From Wandonia sp964447015 (GTDB lineage Bacteria; Bacteroidota; Bacteroidia; Flavobacteriales_D; Crocinitomicaceae), in contig CAYUQU010000003.1 of the NCBI GenBank assembly GCA_964447015.1, positions 48,922 through 112,921 on the forward strand: a stretch of DNA of 64,000 nucleotides, given 5' to 3'. How positions within the stretch are numbered: position 1 is the stretch's first letter; each line of letters opens with the position of its first letter. Below the pieces are notes generated by a model that saw nothing but the letters and a program-made list of their open reading frames with translations, ran no database searches and had not been told where the DNA came from. Position numbers and translations under genes: made by a program. Of the stretch, positions 15,404 to 23,135 are shown piece by piece.

Positions 15404-18256
15404 TCAATATTTGTTTTTTATAGGAATGCGTAAAGTGATTTTTGTCCCTTCGACTTTGTTGTCAATGACTATGTCTTCCATCTCAAACCCTAATTCGCCT
15501 TTGAAATGTTCTTTCAAAATAGTGAATCGACGTTTAATTGCATTCACCGCAAAAGATTCGTGATTTGCACGTTGTCTATTCTTAATTTCTATGGCCTTTT
15601 CTCTTCCGATACCATTATCACTAATTTCGCAAATCAACACATCCGTCAATGAGAAATTGATCTTTAATTGTTTCAATCCTTCTTTATGCAGCAAGCCATG
15701 AACTAAGGCATTTTCAATAAACGGTTGAATCAACATTGGCGGAATCATGACATCTTCAATATTGTTGGTATCCATTGAAAACTCCAAATCTTCTTTGAAT
15801 CTCAATTTTTCTAATGAAAGATACAATTCAATCAACTTAATTTCTTGCTCAAAGTCAATGAAATCTTTATCAGAATAATTTAATGTTCTTCGCACTAAAT
15901 TAGAAAATGTAGTTATGTATGTGTACGAGTTGTCAATATCTCCCTTCAGCACTAAATCTTGAATGGAATTCAACGAATTGAAAATAAAATGTGGATTCAT
16001 CTGCGATTGAATGGCTGTTAGTCGCGATGCATTTAATTCGTTCAATTGATCTGCTTTCCTTCTTTGGATGCGAAGTTGACGTTTATAAATCAATGTGACT
16101 ATTGCTATCAGCATTAATCCAATCGATAGGTTGAACCACCAACGCTGATAAAATGGAGCGGAAATTGAAAAGGAATACGTTTGTGGAAGAGAAAAATGAC
16201 CATTATCTTCTGCTTTCACAACAAAACGATACGTACCTGATCCCAATGCATTGTATGTAACTTCATTGTTTTCATAAGGATTGATATGCCAATTGTCATT
16301 AATTCCTTCTAATTTATAGTGGTAACGAATATTTTCTCGGTTTTTCAGTGTATTCACACGAAAGACAAACTTGAATTTTCGAAGTTCAGAAGAATATTCA
16401 CTGTTCTTCGTTCTAGTGGAAACAAGTTTGCCATTCACAACAACAGAAGAAATAGCCAAAACTGGTGCGGATATTTTATGGTTGATTTTATCTAGGTTGA
16501 ATTGTTGCACGCCTCTTGAATGCGTTACCCATAACTCATTTTGGTGAATGGCAAAATCAATAATTTTGTTTGTTGAGAGTCCAGACGATTTATTTAGGAA
16601 CCTTAAAATCTTTCCCTTTTCGTTCATTATGACAAGACCAATTTGCGTGTTTGCATAAAGCATTTTATTGTGAATAATGAGCTTAAAGATGGATAAATTG
16701 ACTGTATTAAGTTTTGGAAAAAACTGAGAAATAATCTCCCCATTTTGACAAATTAAGACACCATTTTTTCTAGTTGAAACATATGTTTTACTCGCGTCAC
16801 TGTATAGAGCCAAAGCGTTAATCGTTGTGTTATTGAATTCAATCTCCCTAAAGTTGAAGGTTGAGTCAATTAAAAACAAACCGTTTGAGGTGGATGCATA
16901 CATGCAGTTTGAAGACTTTTCATTACTTACATTATACGCTCTACTACTAATTAGAGGGCCTTTGTGCGTAAAGGTTTTCGACACTTCGTTAAAATATAAG
17001 TGGTAAATCCCAGAGTTTAGGGCAAGGATTAATTCATTCTTAGAAACATGTTGAACATCCTTAAGCGAACCAATTGCGATGTTTTGTGTTTCGCTCGTTT
17101 TCAAATTAGTGATTGTAAATCCATTGTTGTCGGAAAATATAAACGGATGTTCGCCCCATGTATAGAGAGTTTCAATCTTCTTATTCCCTTTAGGGTTTAA
17201 TTCTTTGATGTTTTTATCAAGCCACAACAATTTCCCCTCATTTGTGCCGAAATATATTGCGCCGTTTTCTGTGTCCGAATAAATTTTTGTGATGGAATAG
17301 TTCTTGAAATTAACATCCACATCCTTAACATCAATATCAGGAATCACCAAGATTCCATTGTCAAAAGTACTCAGCAAAATATTCCCTTCGTTATCTTTGT
17401 AAACATCAGAAATAAAGTAATTTGTATAACTTTCATTAGGGACTATTGCACTTTTAATTTCGTCCGTCATTACAGAAACACCTGCAATATTATTTGCAAT
17501 CCAAAGTGTATTTCCGGCACTATATATTCGATTAGCTTTTGGGCCTAAAGAAGTTTGAAAGGTTAACTCCAACGTTTTTTCATTCAAGAGAAATAAGGTG
17601 CCTTTTTTTGTGTCAATGACGTACGTTTTATTTTCATGCTGAATGAATTTCAAGATCATTTCTTCAAATTTATACTTTGAATCTTTTAAATGAAGCTGTT
17701 TTAAACTGCCTTGATTTTTCTTCCATTCAATGACACTATTAGACCCTGTATGGTGAAAAAGAACTCGATTATCCCCTAATAAAATAGGAGGCATTATGTA
17801 ATTACTTTTCTCTAAGTTCAGTGACCTACCTTTTTTATGCTCAACGATGTAAGCCTCTTTTGATGAGCAAACAATAAGCTGATTTTCATTGGTTGTGAGG
17901 AGTGAAAGATCAACCCCTTTATCTGGCACGTCAAAAACCAGCTCACATTTATTGCCTGTGATGGCAAAAACTTGGTGATTCAGATTGTGGCAATAGATTG
18001 TTCCATCATTAGATTTGACGAACCCATACACAGAACCACCTTTCATGTCATCACATTCGATACTTTCAAATGAGTATCCATCATGGAGAATAAGTCCTTG
18101 ATCGGTGGCAAACCAATAATTGTTTTCATTGTCTTGAATTACATCGTAAATGTCAACGCCTTCAAATTCTTTTTCACCAAACAAAAAATAGGCCGATTGT
18201 TGCCCAAACAATAGGGGATGTGCCAAAAGAATAAAAAAGCAAAGGAGTATTCGCAT
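15404..18256 (-). CDS. Propeller-type sensor histidine kinase of the LytS (His_kinase) class
   Basis: About 950 residues from the ATG at 18256, preferred over 18271 because it gives a clean signal peptide (MRILLCFFILLAHPLLFGQ). The periplasmic region has two-component-regulator propeller repeats (DNENNYWFATDQGL, DNEGNILLSTFDNGI) and a Y_Y_Y domain at about 630-705. One membrane segment lies at about 706-725. The His_kinase box has phospho-His in SQMNPHFIFNSLNS (about residue 756) and the ATPase N box is IENALVHG, with DNGIGR later. Family knowledge: such kinases sense periplasmic, often polysaccharide-derived, ligands; the ligand here is unknown. Paired with the LytTR regulator immediately downstream. 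Confidence 0.92.
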   Translation of the reverse strand: MRILLCFFILLAHPLLFGQQSAYFLFGEKEFEGVDIYDVIQDNENNYWFATDQGLILHDGYSFESIECDDMKGGSVYGFVKSNDGTIYCHNLNHQVFAITGNKCELVFDVPDKGVDLSLLTTNENQLIVCSSKEAYIVEHKKGRSLNLEKSNYIMPPILLGDNRVLFHHTGSNSVIEWKKNQGSLKQLHLKDSKYKFEEMILKFIQHENKTYVIDTKKGTLFLLNEKTLELTFQTSLGPKANRIYSAGNTLWIANNIAGVSVMTDEIKSAIVPNESYTNYFISDVYKDNEGNILLSTFDNGILVIPDIDVKDVDVNFKNYSITKIYSDTENGAIYFGTNEGKLLWLDKNIKELNPKGNKKIETLYTWGEHPFIFSDNNGFTITNLKTSETQNIAIGSLKDVQHVSKNELILALNSGIYHLYFNEVSKTFTHKGPLISSRAYNVSNEKSSNCMYASTSNGLFLIDSTFNFREIEFNNTTINALALYSDASKTYVSTRKNGVLICQNGEIISQFFPKLNTVNLSIFKLIIHNKMLYANTQIGLVIMNEKGKILRFLNKSSGLSTNKIIDFAIHQNELWVTHSRGVQQFNLDKINHKISAPVLAISSVVVNGKLVSTRTKNSEYSSELRKFKFVFRVNTLKNRENIRYHYKLEGINDNWHINPYENNEVTYNALGSGTYRFVVKAEDNGHFSLPQTYSFSISAPFYQRWWFNLSIGLMLIAIVTLIYKRQLRIQRRKADQLNELNASRLTAIQSQMNPHFIFNSLNSIQDLVLKGDIDNSYTYITTFSNLVRRTLNYSDKDFIDFEQEIKLIELYLSLEKLRFKEDLEFSMDTNNIEDVMIPPMLIQPFIENALVHGLLHKEGLKQLKINFSLTDVLICEISDNGIGREKAIEIKNRQRANHESFAVNAIKRRFTILKEHFKGELGFEMEDIVIDNKVEGTKITLRIPIKNKY

Positions 18257-18259
18257 ATT

Positions 18260-18267
18260 CAAATATA
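18260..18267 (-). promoter_or_regulatory. -7 box directly before the kinase start
   Basis: TATATTTG on the minus strand, perfect to TAnnTTTG, ending 3 nt before the ATG at 18256. This would make the transcript nearly leaderless. A single LytTR-like half site (AATTCATTAATGGACA on the plus strand, 18305-18320) lies upstream, 38 bp from the box against 28 bp for the LRR genes, i.e. one helical turn further. Confidence 0.45.
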
Positions 18268-18384
18268 ACATCTTAATAGTTGGATAAATTAACTTTCTTG
18301 TTTCAATTCATTAATGGACAGATAAAACGAGTAATAGTTTATGTTAGGAGAGCTTATGTGCTATAAACTAATTTATATGATAGT

Positions 18385-18496
18385 CAAGGCAAGTCCTGCA
18401 GATAGAATTATGAAAGAGTGAGTTAGAATTCCGAACAACAAAAAATATCTTCTGCTTTTGTCTAGTTATGTGAAGCATAGTTTTAATTTGGTTTAG
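18385..18496 (+). pseudogene. Decayed copy of the 3' end of crtB (phytoene synthase)
   Basis: 112 nt aligning without gaps to 9409-9520, the last 37 codons and stop of crtB; I count 12 mismatches. Of the ten changed codons six are silent, one turns an Arg codon into TGA and three replace residues. The match ends at the shared TAG and does not extend into the crtB terminator. No upstream crtB sequence is visible before 18385. It sits in the 383-bp gap 18272-18654, which otherwise holds only the kinase promoter region and the relic at 18539-18640. Confidence 0.85.
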
Positions 18497-18538
18497 TGGG
18501 ATAAGAACGAATTAACTCTACAAACTCACTGGTTTCCA

Positions 18539-18640
18539 AATCAAAATCTTTCCCGAAAAGGTTTCCTTTCTGAGAAAAACCATTATTATACGCTAGCCTG
18601 ATATAAGAGCGATGAAATAGAATGTTTTGTTAATGGATAG
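18539..18640 (-). pseudogene. Decayed copy of the 5' end of the 19212-19760 gene
   Basis: About 102 nt aligning to 19658-19760, the first ~34 codons of the secreted protein gene at 19212-19760; about 16 mismatches and one 1-nt deletion. The start codon position reads CTA instead of ATG and the deletion shifts the frame inside the signal peptide, so it cannot be expressed as the original protein. The match stops abruptly after the GNLFGKDFD region. It lies just downstream of the 18655-19152 gene, suggesting a former tandem copy. Confidence 0.8.
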
Positions 18641-18654
18641 TGGAGATAGAGTTT

Positions 18655-19152
18655 TCATTTTGCTATTTGTAAACCAATATAATTATCATTGCTAATGAAA
18701 ATGACAGTATCGTTTAGTTTTAGTTTAGGAACTAAAACTAAATTAAAATTGAGTATATTGGAATGAATTGATGATGTTTTTTCTGTTACTATAGCATCCA
18801 CATTATAAAACCATTTTCTTTCAGTGGTATCAAACACTACACTCCTTTCATAATCAACTTCATGTCCATTTGTTATTGTTGGGAGGGCAAGTAAACTCAC
18901 TTCTTGGAAATCTATTTCACTCTTTTTATATTCACTACATCCACGTCTTAAAGTAAATTTTGACGTAAAATCATTCAATTCTAAATCTGACATAATCAAA
19001 TAACAATCCTTGATCAAGGAATCTTGAGATAACGATAAGCAGTCATCAAGATCATAATCATATATATCAATGATTAAATTATTATAATTGCTTGAATTTT
19101 TACATGATAATACAAGTAGTAATAAAACAATCACACGGCATCTCAAGCTCAT
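18655..19152 (-). CDS. Putative lipoprotein, function unknown
   Basis: 165 residues from the ATG at 19152; the frame extends to 19212, but only this start gives a lipoprotein signal (MSLRCRVIVLLLLVLSC followed by KNSS). The rest is polar with alternating beta-like segments (VVFDTTERKWFYNVDAIV) and no motif I recognise. Probably anchored to a membrane facing the periplasm. Part of a five-gene minus-strand run of small exported proteins (18655-21351). Confidence 0.6.
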   Translation of the reverse strand: MSLRCRVIVLLLLVLSCKNSSNYNNLIIDIYDYDLDDCLSLSQDSLIKDCYLIMSDLELNDFTSKFTLRRGCSEYKKSEIDFQEVSLLALPTITNGHEVDYERSVVFDTTERKWFYNVDAIVTEKTSSIHSNILNFNLVLVPKLKLNDTVIFISNDNYIGLQIAK

Positions 19153-19211
19153 CTTATTTCGAAATTTTTTAACCTCGATATTTCTCAGACGTATTGGTGA
19201 TTTTTGTGCCA

Positions 19212-19760
19212 CTATTTGCTCTCTTTATTTTCTATCCCTATAAAAACAATATTTTGCTGATACAACTTTAAGGATTCATTAATATTGCGCTCGTACTCTA
19301 AAACCGATTGACATCCAGTACATTTTCGAATTTTATAAAACTCTCCATCCCAGCTAAGAGTGAATTGGAAAACTAAATTATTAGAACTGAATTGAAACCA
19401 CTTAATGACATTTTTCTTATTGAGTTTAAATTTAATTTCCGAAGTAAGTCCATAAAGACAGCGAACGATATTGTCCTTTTTTTCACAGAAATAATGTAAA
19501 TACCCGTGTTCTGTGATATAATAAATATAATCGTTTCCTTTTTTTTGAAAACGAAATATAAATTCTTTTTTGATTTGTATAGTTGTGTCAAAATTTTCGC
19601 CAATTTCATTGTTGATTATCTTTTTCCGAAACATCTCCACATAATCACGTCTTTCTGAATCAAAATCTTTCCCGAAAAGATTTCCTTTCTGAGAAAACCC
19701 TGTGTTATATGCTAGCCCAGATACAAGGGTAATGAAATAGAATATTTTTTTAATAGACAT
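19212..19760 (-). CDS. Putative secreted protein, function unknown
   Basis: 182 residues from the ATG at 19760 (preferred to 19778 because it starts the signal peptide MSIKKIFYFITLVSGLAYNT, cleaved near GFSQ). The mature part is rich in Lys, Asn and aromatic residues with a short CTGC motif near residue 140 that could be redox- or metal-active, though this is only a visual note. A decayed copy of its first 34 codons lies at 18539-18640. No family recognised. Confidence 0.6.
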   Translation of the reverse strand: MSIKKIFYFITLVSGLAYNTGFSQKGNLFGKDFDSERRDYVEMFRKKIINNEIGENFDTTIQIKKEFIFRFQKKGNDYIYYITEHGYLHYFCEKKDNIVRCLYGLTSEIKFKLNKKNVIKWFQFSSNNLVFQFTLSWDGEFYKIRKCTGCQSVLEYERNINESLKLYQQNIVFIGIENKESK

Positions 19761-19799
19761 TTGCGTTATAATTATCATTTGACACTGTCAAAATTGGCT

Positions 19800-20459
19800 T
19801 TAATTGGAATCTATTAATCTCTCACAGCGTGTAATTTCGCCTTTAATCCAATTCTTTGTTTTGTCCAATTCAAACGCAATTTCATAGTGTCGTATTGCAT
19901 CATCGTACTTTCCAATTTGAATTGATGAGAGACAACGCGCTAATTCTGAATGATATTGACCATTCAATGAGTCAAGTTCGACAGCTTTTGTTAGGTAAAT
20001 CATTGCCTCGCTATACTTGCCTTCTGTTCTCAAAAAGAAACCGAAATTATAATATGCCTCAGGAGAACCTTCTGTTCTTATTATTGACTTTAATTCTTCA
20101 ATTTTCAAATCCTTTTGGCTACTTAATTTTTGATTCCACAGGTCAACAATTTTTTTATGCGCTTGAGAACGGTTATTATTATCAATTTGCAATTTAAAAC
20201 TTACACCTCCAGCGATGAGGAACACCATTAAGAAATTGAACAGATACAGTTTCCAATACTTTTTCCTTGTTTCTTTTGATATGAATACAGATATAAAGAA
20301 AATTAATATCATGAAACACCAAACCACCCATAAAAACAATCTGTAATAAGCTATAAAAACTAATGACGAATAATCTGACTGTTCTGTAATTAATAATGGA
20401 TACACAGACAACAATGAGAGAATTAATATGATTATTGATCCAATTATTTTATTTCTCAT
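19800..20459 (-). CDS. Membrane-anchored tetratricopeptide-repeat protein
   Basis: 219 residues. Three hydrophobic segments in the first 100 residues (about 5-25, 38-58 and 72-90) are followed by at least two TPR units in the C-terminal half (SPEAYYNFGFFLRTEGKYSE, AMIYLTKAVELDSLNGQYHS). TPRs mediate protein-protein contacts; whether they face the periplasm or cytoplasm cannot be told. In the same minus-strand run as the flanking small exported proteins, 39 nt upstream of the 19212-19760 start. Confidence 0.65.
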   Translation of the reverse strand: MRNKIIGSIIILILSLLSVYPLLITEQSDYSSLVFIAYYRLFLWVVWCFMILIFFISVFISKETRKKYWKLYLFNFLMVFLIAGGVSFKLQIDNNNRSQAHKKIVDLWNQKLSSQKDLKIEELKSIIRTEGSPEAYYNFGFFLRTEGKYSEAMIYLTKAVELDSLNGQYHSELARCLSSIQIGKYDDAIRHYEIAFELDKTKNWIKGEITRCERLIDSN

Positions 20460-20473
20460 GGTTTATTATTTCA

Positions 20474-20863
20474 TCATTTTAACCTAAACACCGAGATACA
20501 AGAAGAGCCAAATTCTAACACAACAAGAAAATCCCATTTTGTATTTTTGTTCAACACTATACTATTATTAGTTTTATAGGCTTCTTCTCTCAAGATGTAA
20601 TAGTAATCCTTATTATCGTTTTCTTGGTAAATTCTTTCAACGTAATATACCAGATCGTTATTGTCCTTCAATTCCACACCACCATTCTCTTTGTTCACAA
20701 ATTGATATGTGTTACATTTTAGCCGACCTAAGTTCAAATTCTCAATTAGTAATGAATCGTTGTGAAGAATATACGACCTGTTTTCATCTGTCGCAACTAG
20801 TCGTTGCGAAAATGCTACGCAATGAAATGAAAGGAGAATGATAAGTATTTTAATTTTTACCAT
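20474..20863 (-). CDS. Small secreted protein, function unknown
   Basis: 129 residues from the ATG at 20863, chosen because it begins a signal peptide (MVKIKILIILLSFHCVAFSQ); the frame runs on to 20917. The mature part is short, polar and beta-rich, with no motif recognised. Ends 14 nt before the TPR gene start, so probably co-transcribed. Confidence 0.55.
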   Translation of the reverse strand: MVKIKILIILLSFHCVAFSQRLVATDENRSYILHNDSLLIENLNLGRLKCNTYQFVNKENGGVELKDNNDLVYYVERIYQENDNKDYYYILREEAYKTNNSIVLNKNTKWDFLVVLEFGSSCISVFRLK

Positions 20864-20919
20864 AAGGAGATTGTTTTGGGGTTGTTCATATTTGCAGATG
20901 ATATGTAAAACAACCAACG

Positions 20920-21351
20920 TTAATCGGATACATTACTAAAAAATGATACCCAATAATTATAATCATTATTCTTTTCTTTGCTTCTCCACTCATCTACAAG
21001 ATTTGGTGCAAATGACATCATTATTATAGCATTAACTTCATATTTGACGTGCAGTAAAACATTAACAAACCAATCCTTTTCTGTACTCCAATATTCGAGA
21101 AATAGTTTTTTGTAATATTTATCTCCATTGTTTTGATTATCTACAATTGACCAGATTAACGAATCTGTTGTCAGTAAACGAAACTCTCTATTTTTAAATG
21201 ATTCCTCATCATGTGGGGCTAATTGAACAACCTCAATTGTTATATTCCACCTTTCATTAAATAAATCTTCTTCAATAGTTTGATTCGGTTTAGGCATATT
21301 GTCACATGAATATGCCATAAACAAAATAATAAGAATAAACAGTATCTTCAT
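20920..21351 (-). CDS. Putative lipoprotein, function unknown
   Basis: 143 residues. Signal with lipobox-like MAYSC followed by DNMPKPNQ. The remainder includes several Trp (LIWSIVDN, STEKDWFVN, YNYWVSFF) and a beta-like pattern. No family recognised. First gene of the minus-strand run that ends with the relics at 18.5 kb; divergent from radA. Confidence 0.6.
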   Translation of the reverse strand: MKILFILIILFMAYSCDNMPKPNQTIEEDLFNERWNITIEVVQLAPHDEESFKNREFRLLTTDSLIWSIVDNQNNGDKYYKKLFLEYWSTEKDWFVNVLLHVKYEVNAIIMMSFAPNLVDEWRSKEKNNDYNYWVSFFSNVSD

Positions 21352-21495
21352 TTGTATACTTATAAGACTTGTTCAGCACCGCATAATAGAATACTTTCAT
21401 ATTAACCTAAACCTAAATTACAAAAATTAGCCACTCAAAGATGCATAAAACCAAATCCTTTCCAATCTTTCCTCTCCAACGTAAATAGTTTATGT

Positions 21496-21527
21496 ACAAA
21501 GTTTCATAAACTTGTAGAAAACTTTGT
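21496..21527. promoter_or_regulatory. Inverted repeat at the radA start
   Basis: ACAAAGTTT (21496-21504) and its exact complement AAACTTTGT (21519-21527) flank a 14-nt spacer and end 1 nt before the radA ATG at 21529. The right arm doubles as an ACTTTG -7-like sequence, so the site may be an operator, or a hairpin over the start codon. Confidence 0.4.
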
Positions 21528-21528
21528 G

Positions 21529-22899
21529 ATGGCTAAAACGAAAACAGCTTTTTTTTGTCAGGAATGTGGACATGAATCTCCAAAATGGTTGGGGAAATGT
21601 CCGTCGTGTAGCAGTTGGAATACGATGGTGGAGGAGTTGGTATCCACTTCAAAATCTTCGTCACAAGTTGTGGCGTTTTCGTCAAACAAAAGGCTGAAAA
21701 GTGAATCGCGGTTGATGCAGGAGATTGTAGTTGGCGCTCAACCACGCATGGAAACAGGGGATAGTGAACTTGACAGAGTGCTTGGCGGTGGAATTGTACC
21801 AGGGTCCTTGATTCTTTTTGGCGGTGAGCCAGGAATTGGAAAATCTACGCTGTTGCTTCAATTGTCAATTCGGTTGAATAAAAAAGTACTCTATATTTCG
21901 GGTGAAGAAAGCGAACAGCAAATTAAAATGCGCGCAGATCGTGTGGGAATTCAGAACTCCGAATGTTTCATTTTAACCGAAACCAATACCCAGCAAATCT
22001 TTACTCAAATTGAAAAAATCGAACCCGATTTGGTGATTATCGATTCTATTCAAACCTTACATTCAGATTTAATTGAATCCACACCAGGGAGTATTTCACA
22101 AATCAAAGAATGCACAGCAGAGTTTTTGCGCTTTGCCAAGGAAACAGAAACGCCTGTATTTTTGATTGGTCACATCACCAAAGAAGGAAGCTTGGCAGGA
22201 CCCAAAGTATTGGAACATATGGTAGACGCCGTGTTGCATTTTGAAGGTGATCGAAATCACGTGTATCGACTATTGAGAACCGTTAAAAATCGTTTTGGCT
22301 CAACCAACGAACTTGGAATCTACGAAATGCAAGGGAGTGGCTTGCGTCAAGTTGACAATCCAAGCGAAATTTTGATTGGAGCAAATCCCGACCATTTAAG
22401 TGGAGTGGCAATTGCAGCGACTATTGAAGGAATCAGACCAATTTTGATTGAGGTACAAGCGTTGGTTTCTACGGCTGCATACGGAACACCTCAACGTTCG
22501 GCAACTGGTTTTGATTTACGCAGATTAAATATGCTTTTGGCGGTACTCGAAAAACGTTGTGGATTCAGATTGGGTGCTAAAGACGTTTTTCTAAACCTCG
22601 CAGGTGGAATCAAAGTTGATGACCCTGCAATTGATTTAGCTGTTGTGTCAGCGATTCTATCTTCCAACGCAGATATTGCTATTCCGAAAGACGTCTGCCT
22701 CTCTGCTGAAGTAGGCTTGAGTGGAGAGATTAGACCCGTTCAACGAGTAGATCAACGTATTTACGAAGCTGAAAAACTTGGCTTTAATAGAATCATCGTC
22801 TCTGCTCAAAACAAAGGATTGGAAAACTTAAAAAACAGTAAAATCGAAATTGTAGCGTGTAGTAAAATTGAACAAGTTTTGAAAGCTTTATTTACTTGA
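21529..22899 (+). CDS. radA: DNA repair protein RadA (Sms)
   Basis: 456 residues. C4 zinc finger at C10, C13, C24 and C27; Walker A GGEPGIGKST at 98-107; Walker B LVIIDSIQT; the RadA-specific KNRFGS motif near 255; and a C-terminal Lon-protease-like domain (RRLNMLLAVLEKRCGFRLG, LSAEVGLSGEIRPV) without proteolytic activity in the family. RadA is a ring-shaped branch-migration helicase in recombination repair. The start at 21529 is preferred to the adjacent ATG at 21526; both are compatible. Confidence 0.97.
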   Translation: MAKTKTAFFCQECGHESPKWLGKCPSCSSWNTMVEELVSTSKSSSQVVAFSSNKRLKSESRLMQEIVVGAQPRMETGDSELDRVLGGGIVPGSLILFGGEPGIGKSTLLLQLSIRLNKKVLYISGEESEQQIKMRADRVGIQNSECFILTETNTQQIFTQIEKIEPDLVIIDSIQTLHSDLIESTPGSISQIKECTAEFLRFAKETETPVFLIGHITKEGSLAGPKVLEHMVDAVLHFEGDRNHVYRLLRTVKNRFGSTNELGIYEMQGSGLRQVDNPSEILIGANPDHLSGVAIAATIEGIRPILIEVQALVSTAAYGTPQRSATGFDLRRLNMLLAVLEKRCGFRLGAKDVFLNLAGGIKVDDPAIDLAVVSAILSSNADIAIPKDVCLSAEVGLSGEIRPVQRVDQRIYEAEKLGFNRIIVSAQNKGLENLKNSKIEIVACSKIEQVLKALFT

Positions 22900-23062
22900 T
22901 TTAACCTATTTTATTAAGTGTATCTGGTGTAAAGTCTTTAATGTTCAGACCAATATACACCTCTACACATCAAAAGTCTTTTAGTCTGTCTCGTCTAAAT
23001 GATGGGATCTATTTTCTAACAGCCTGTCTCGATTTTTTCGGGGTCTTTTGTCTATTTTTTTG

Positions 23063-23093
23063 TTGCTTGATATTGATTTATCCTGTACATTTG
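23063..23093 (+). promoter_or_regulatory. Promoter of the SprB-repeat protein gene
   Basis: TTG at 23063-23065, 20-bp spacer, TACATTTG at 23086-23093, a full match to the Bacteroidetes TTG / TAnnTTTG pattern. Predicted leader about 37 nt before the ATG at 23136. The gap 22900-23135 otherwise holds two copies of CTGTCTCG and no gene. Confidence 0.7.
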
Positions 23094-23135
23094 CTTTCTA
23101 CTACAATTGGAAATGAATCGATAAAATAGAACAAT

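Noticed and set aside
18272..18654. Insertion sequence as the cause of the gene relics
   Set aside because: No transposase frame, terminal inverted repeats or target duplication could be found around the fragments.
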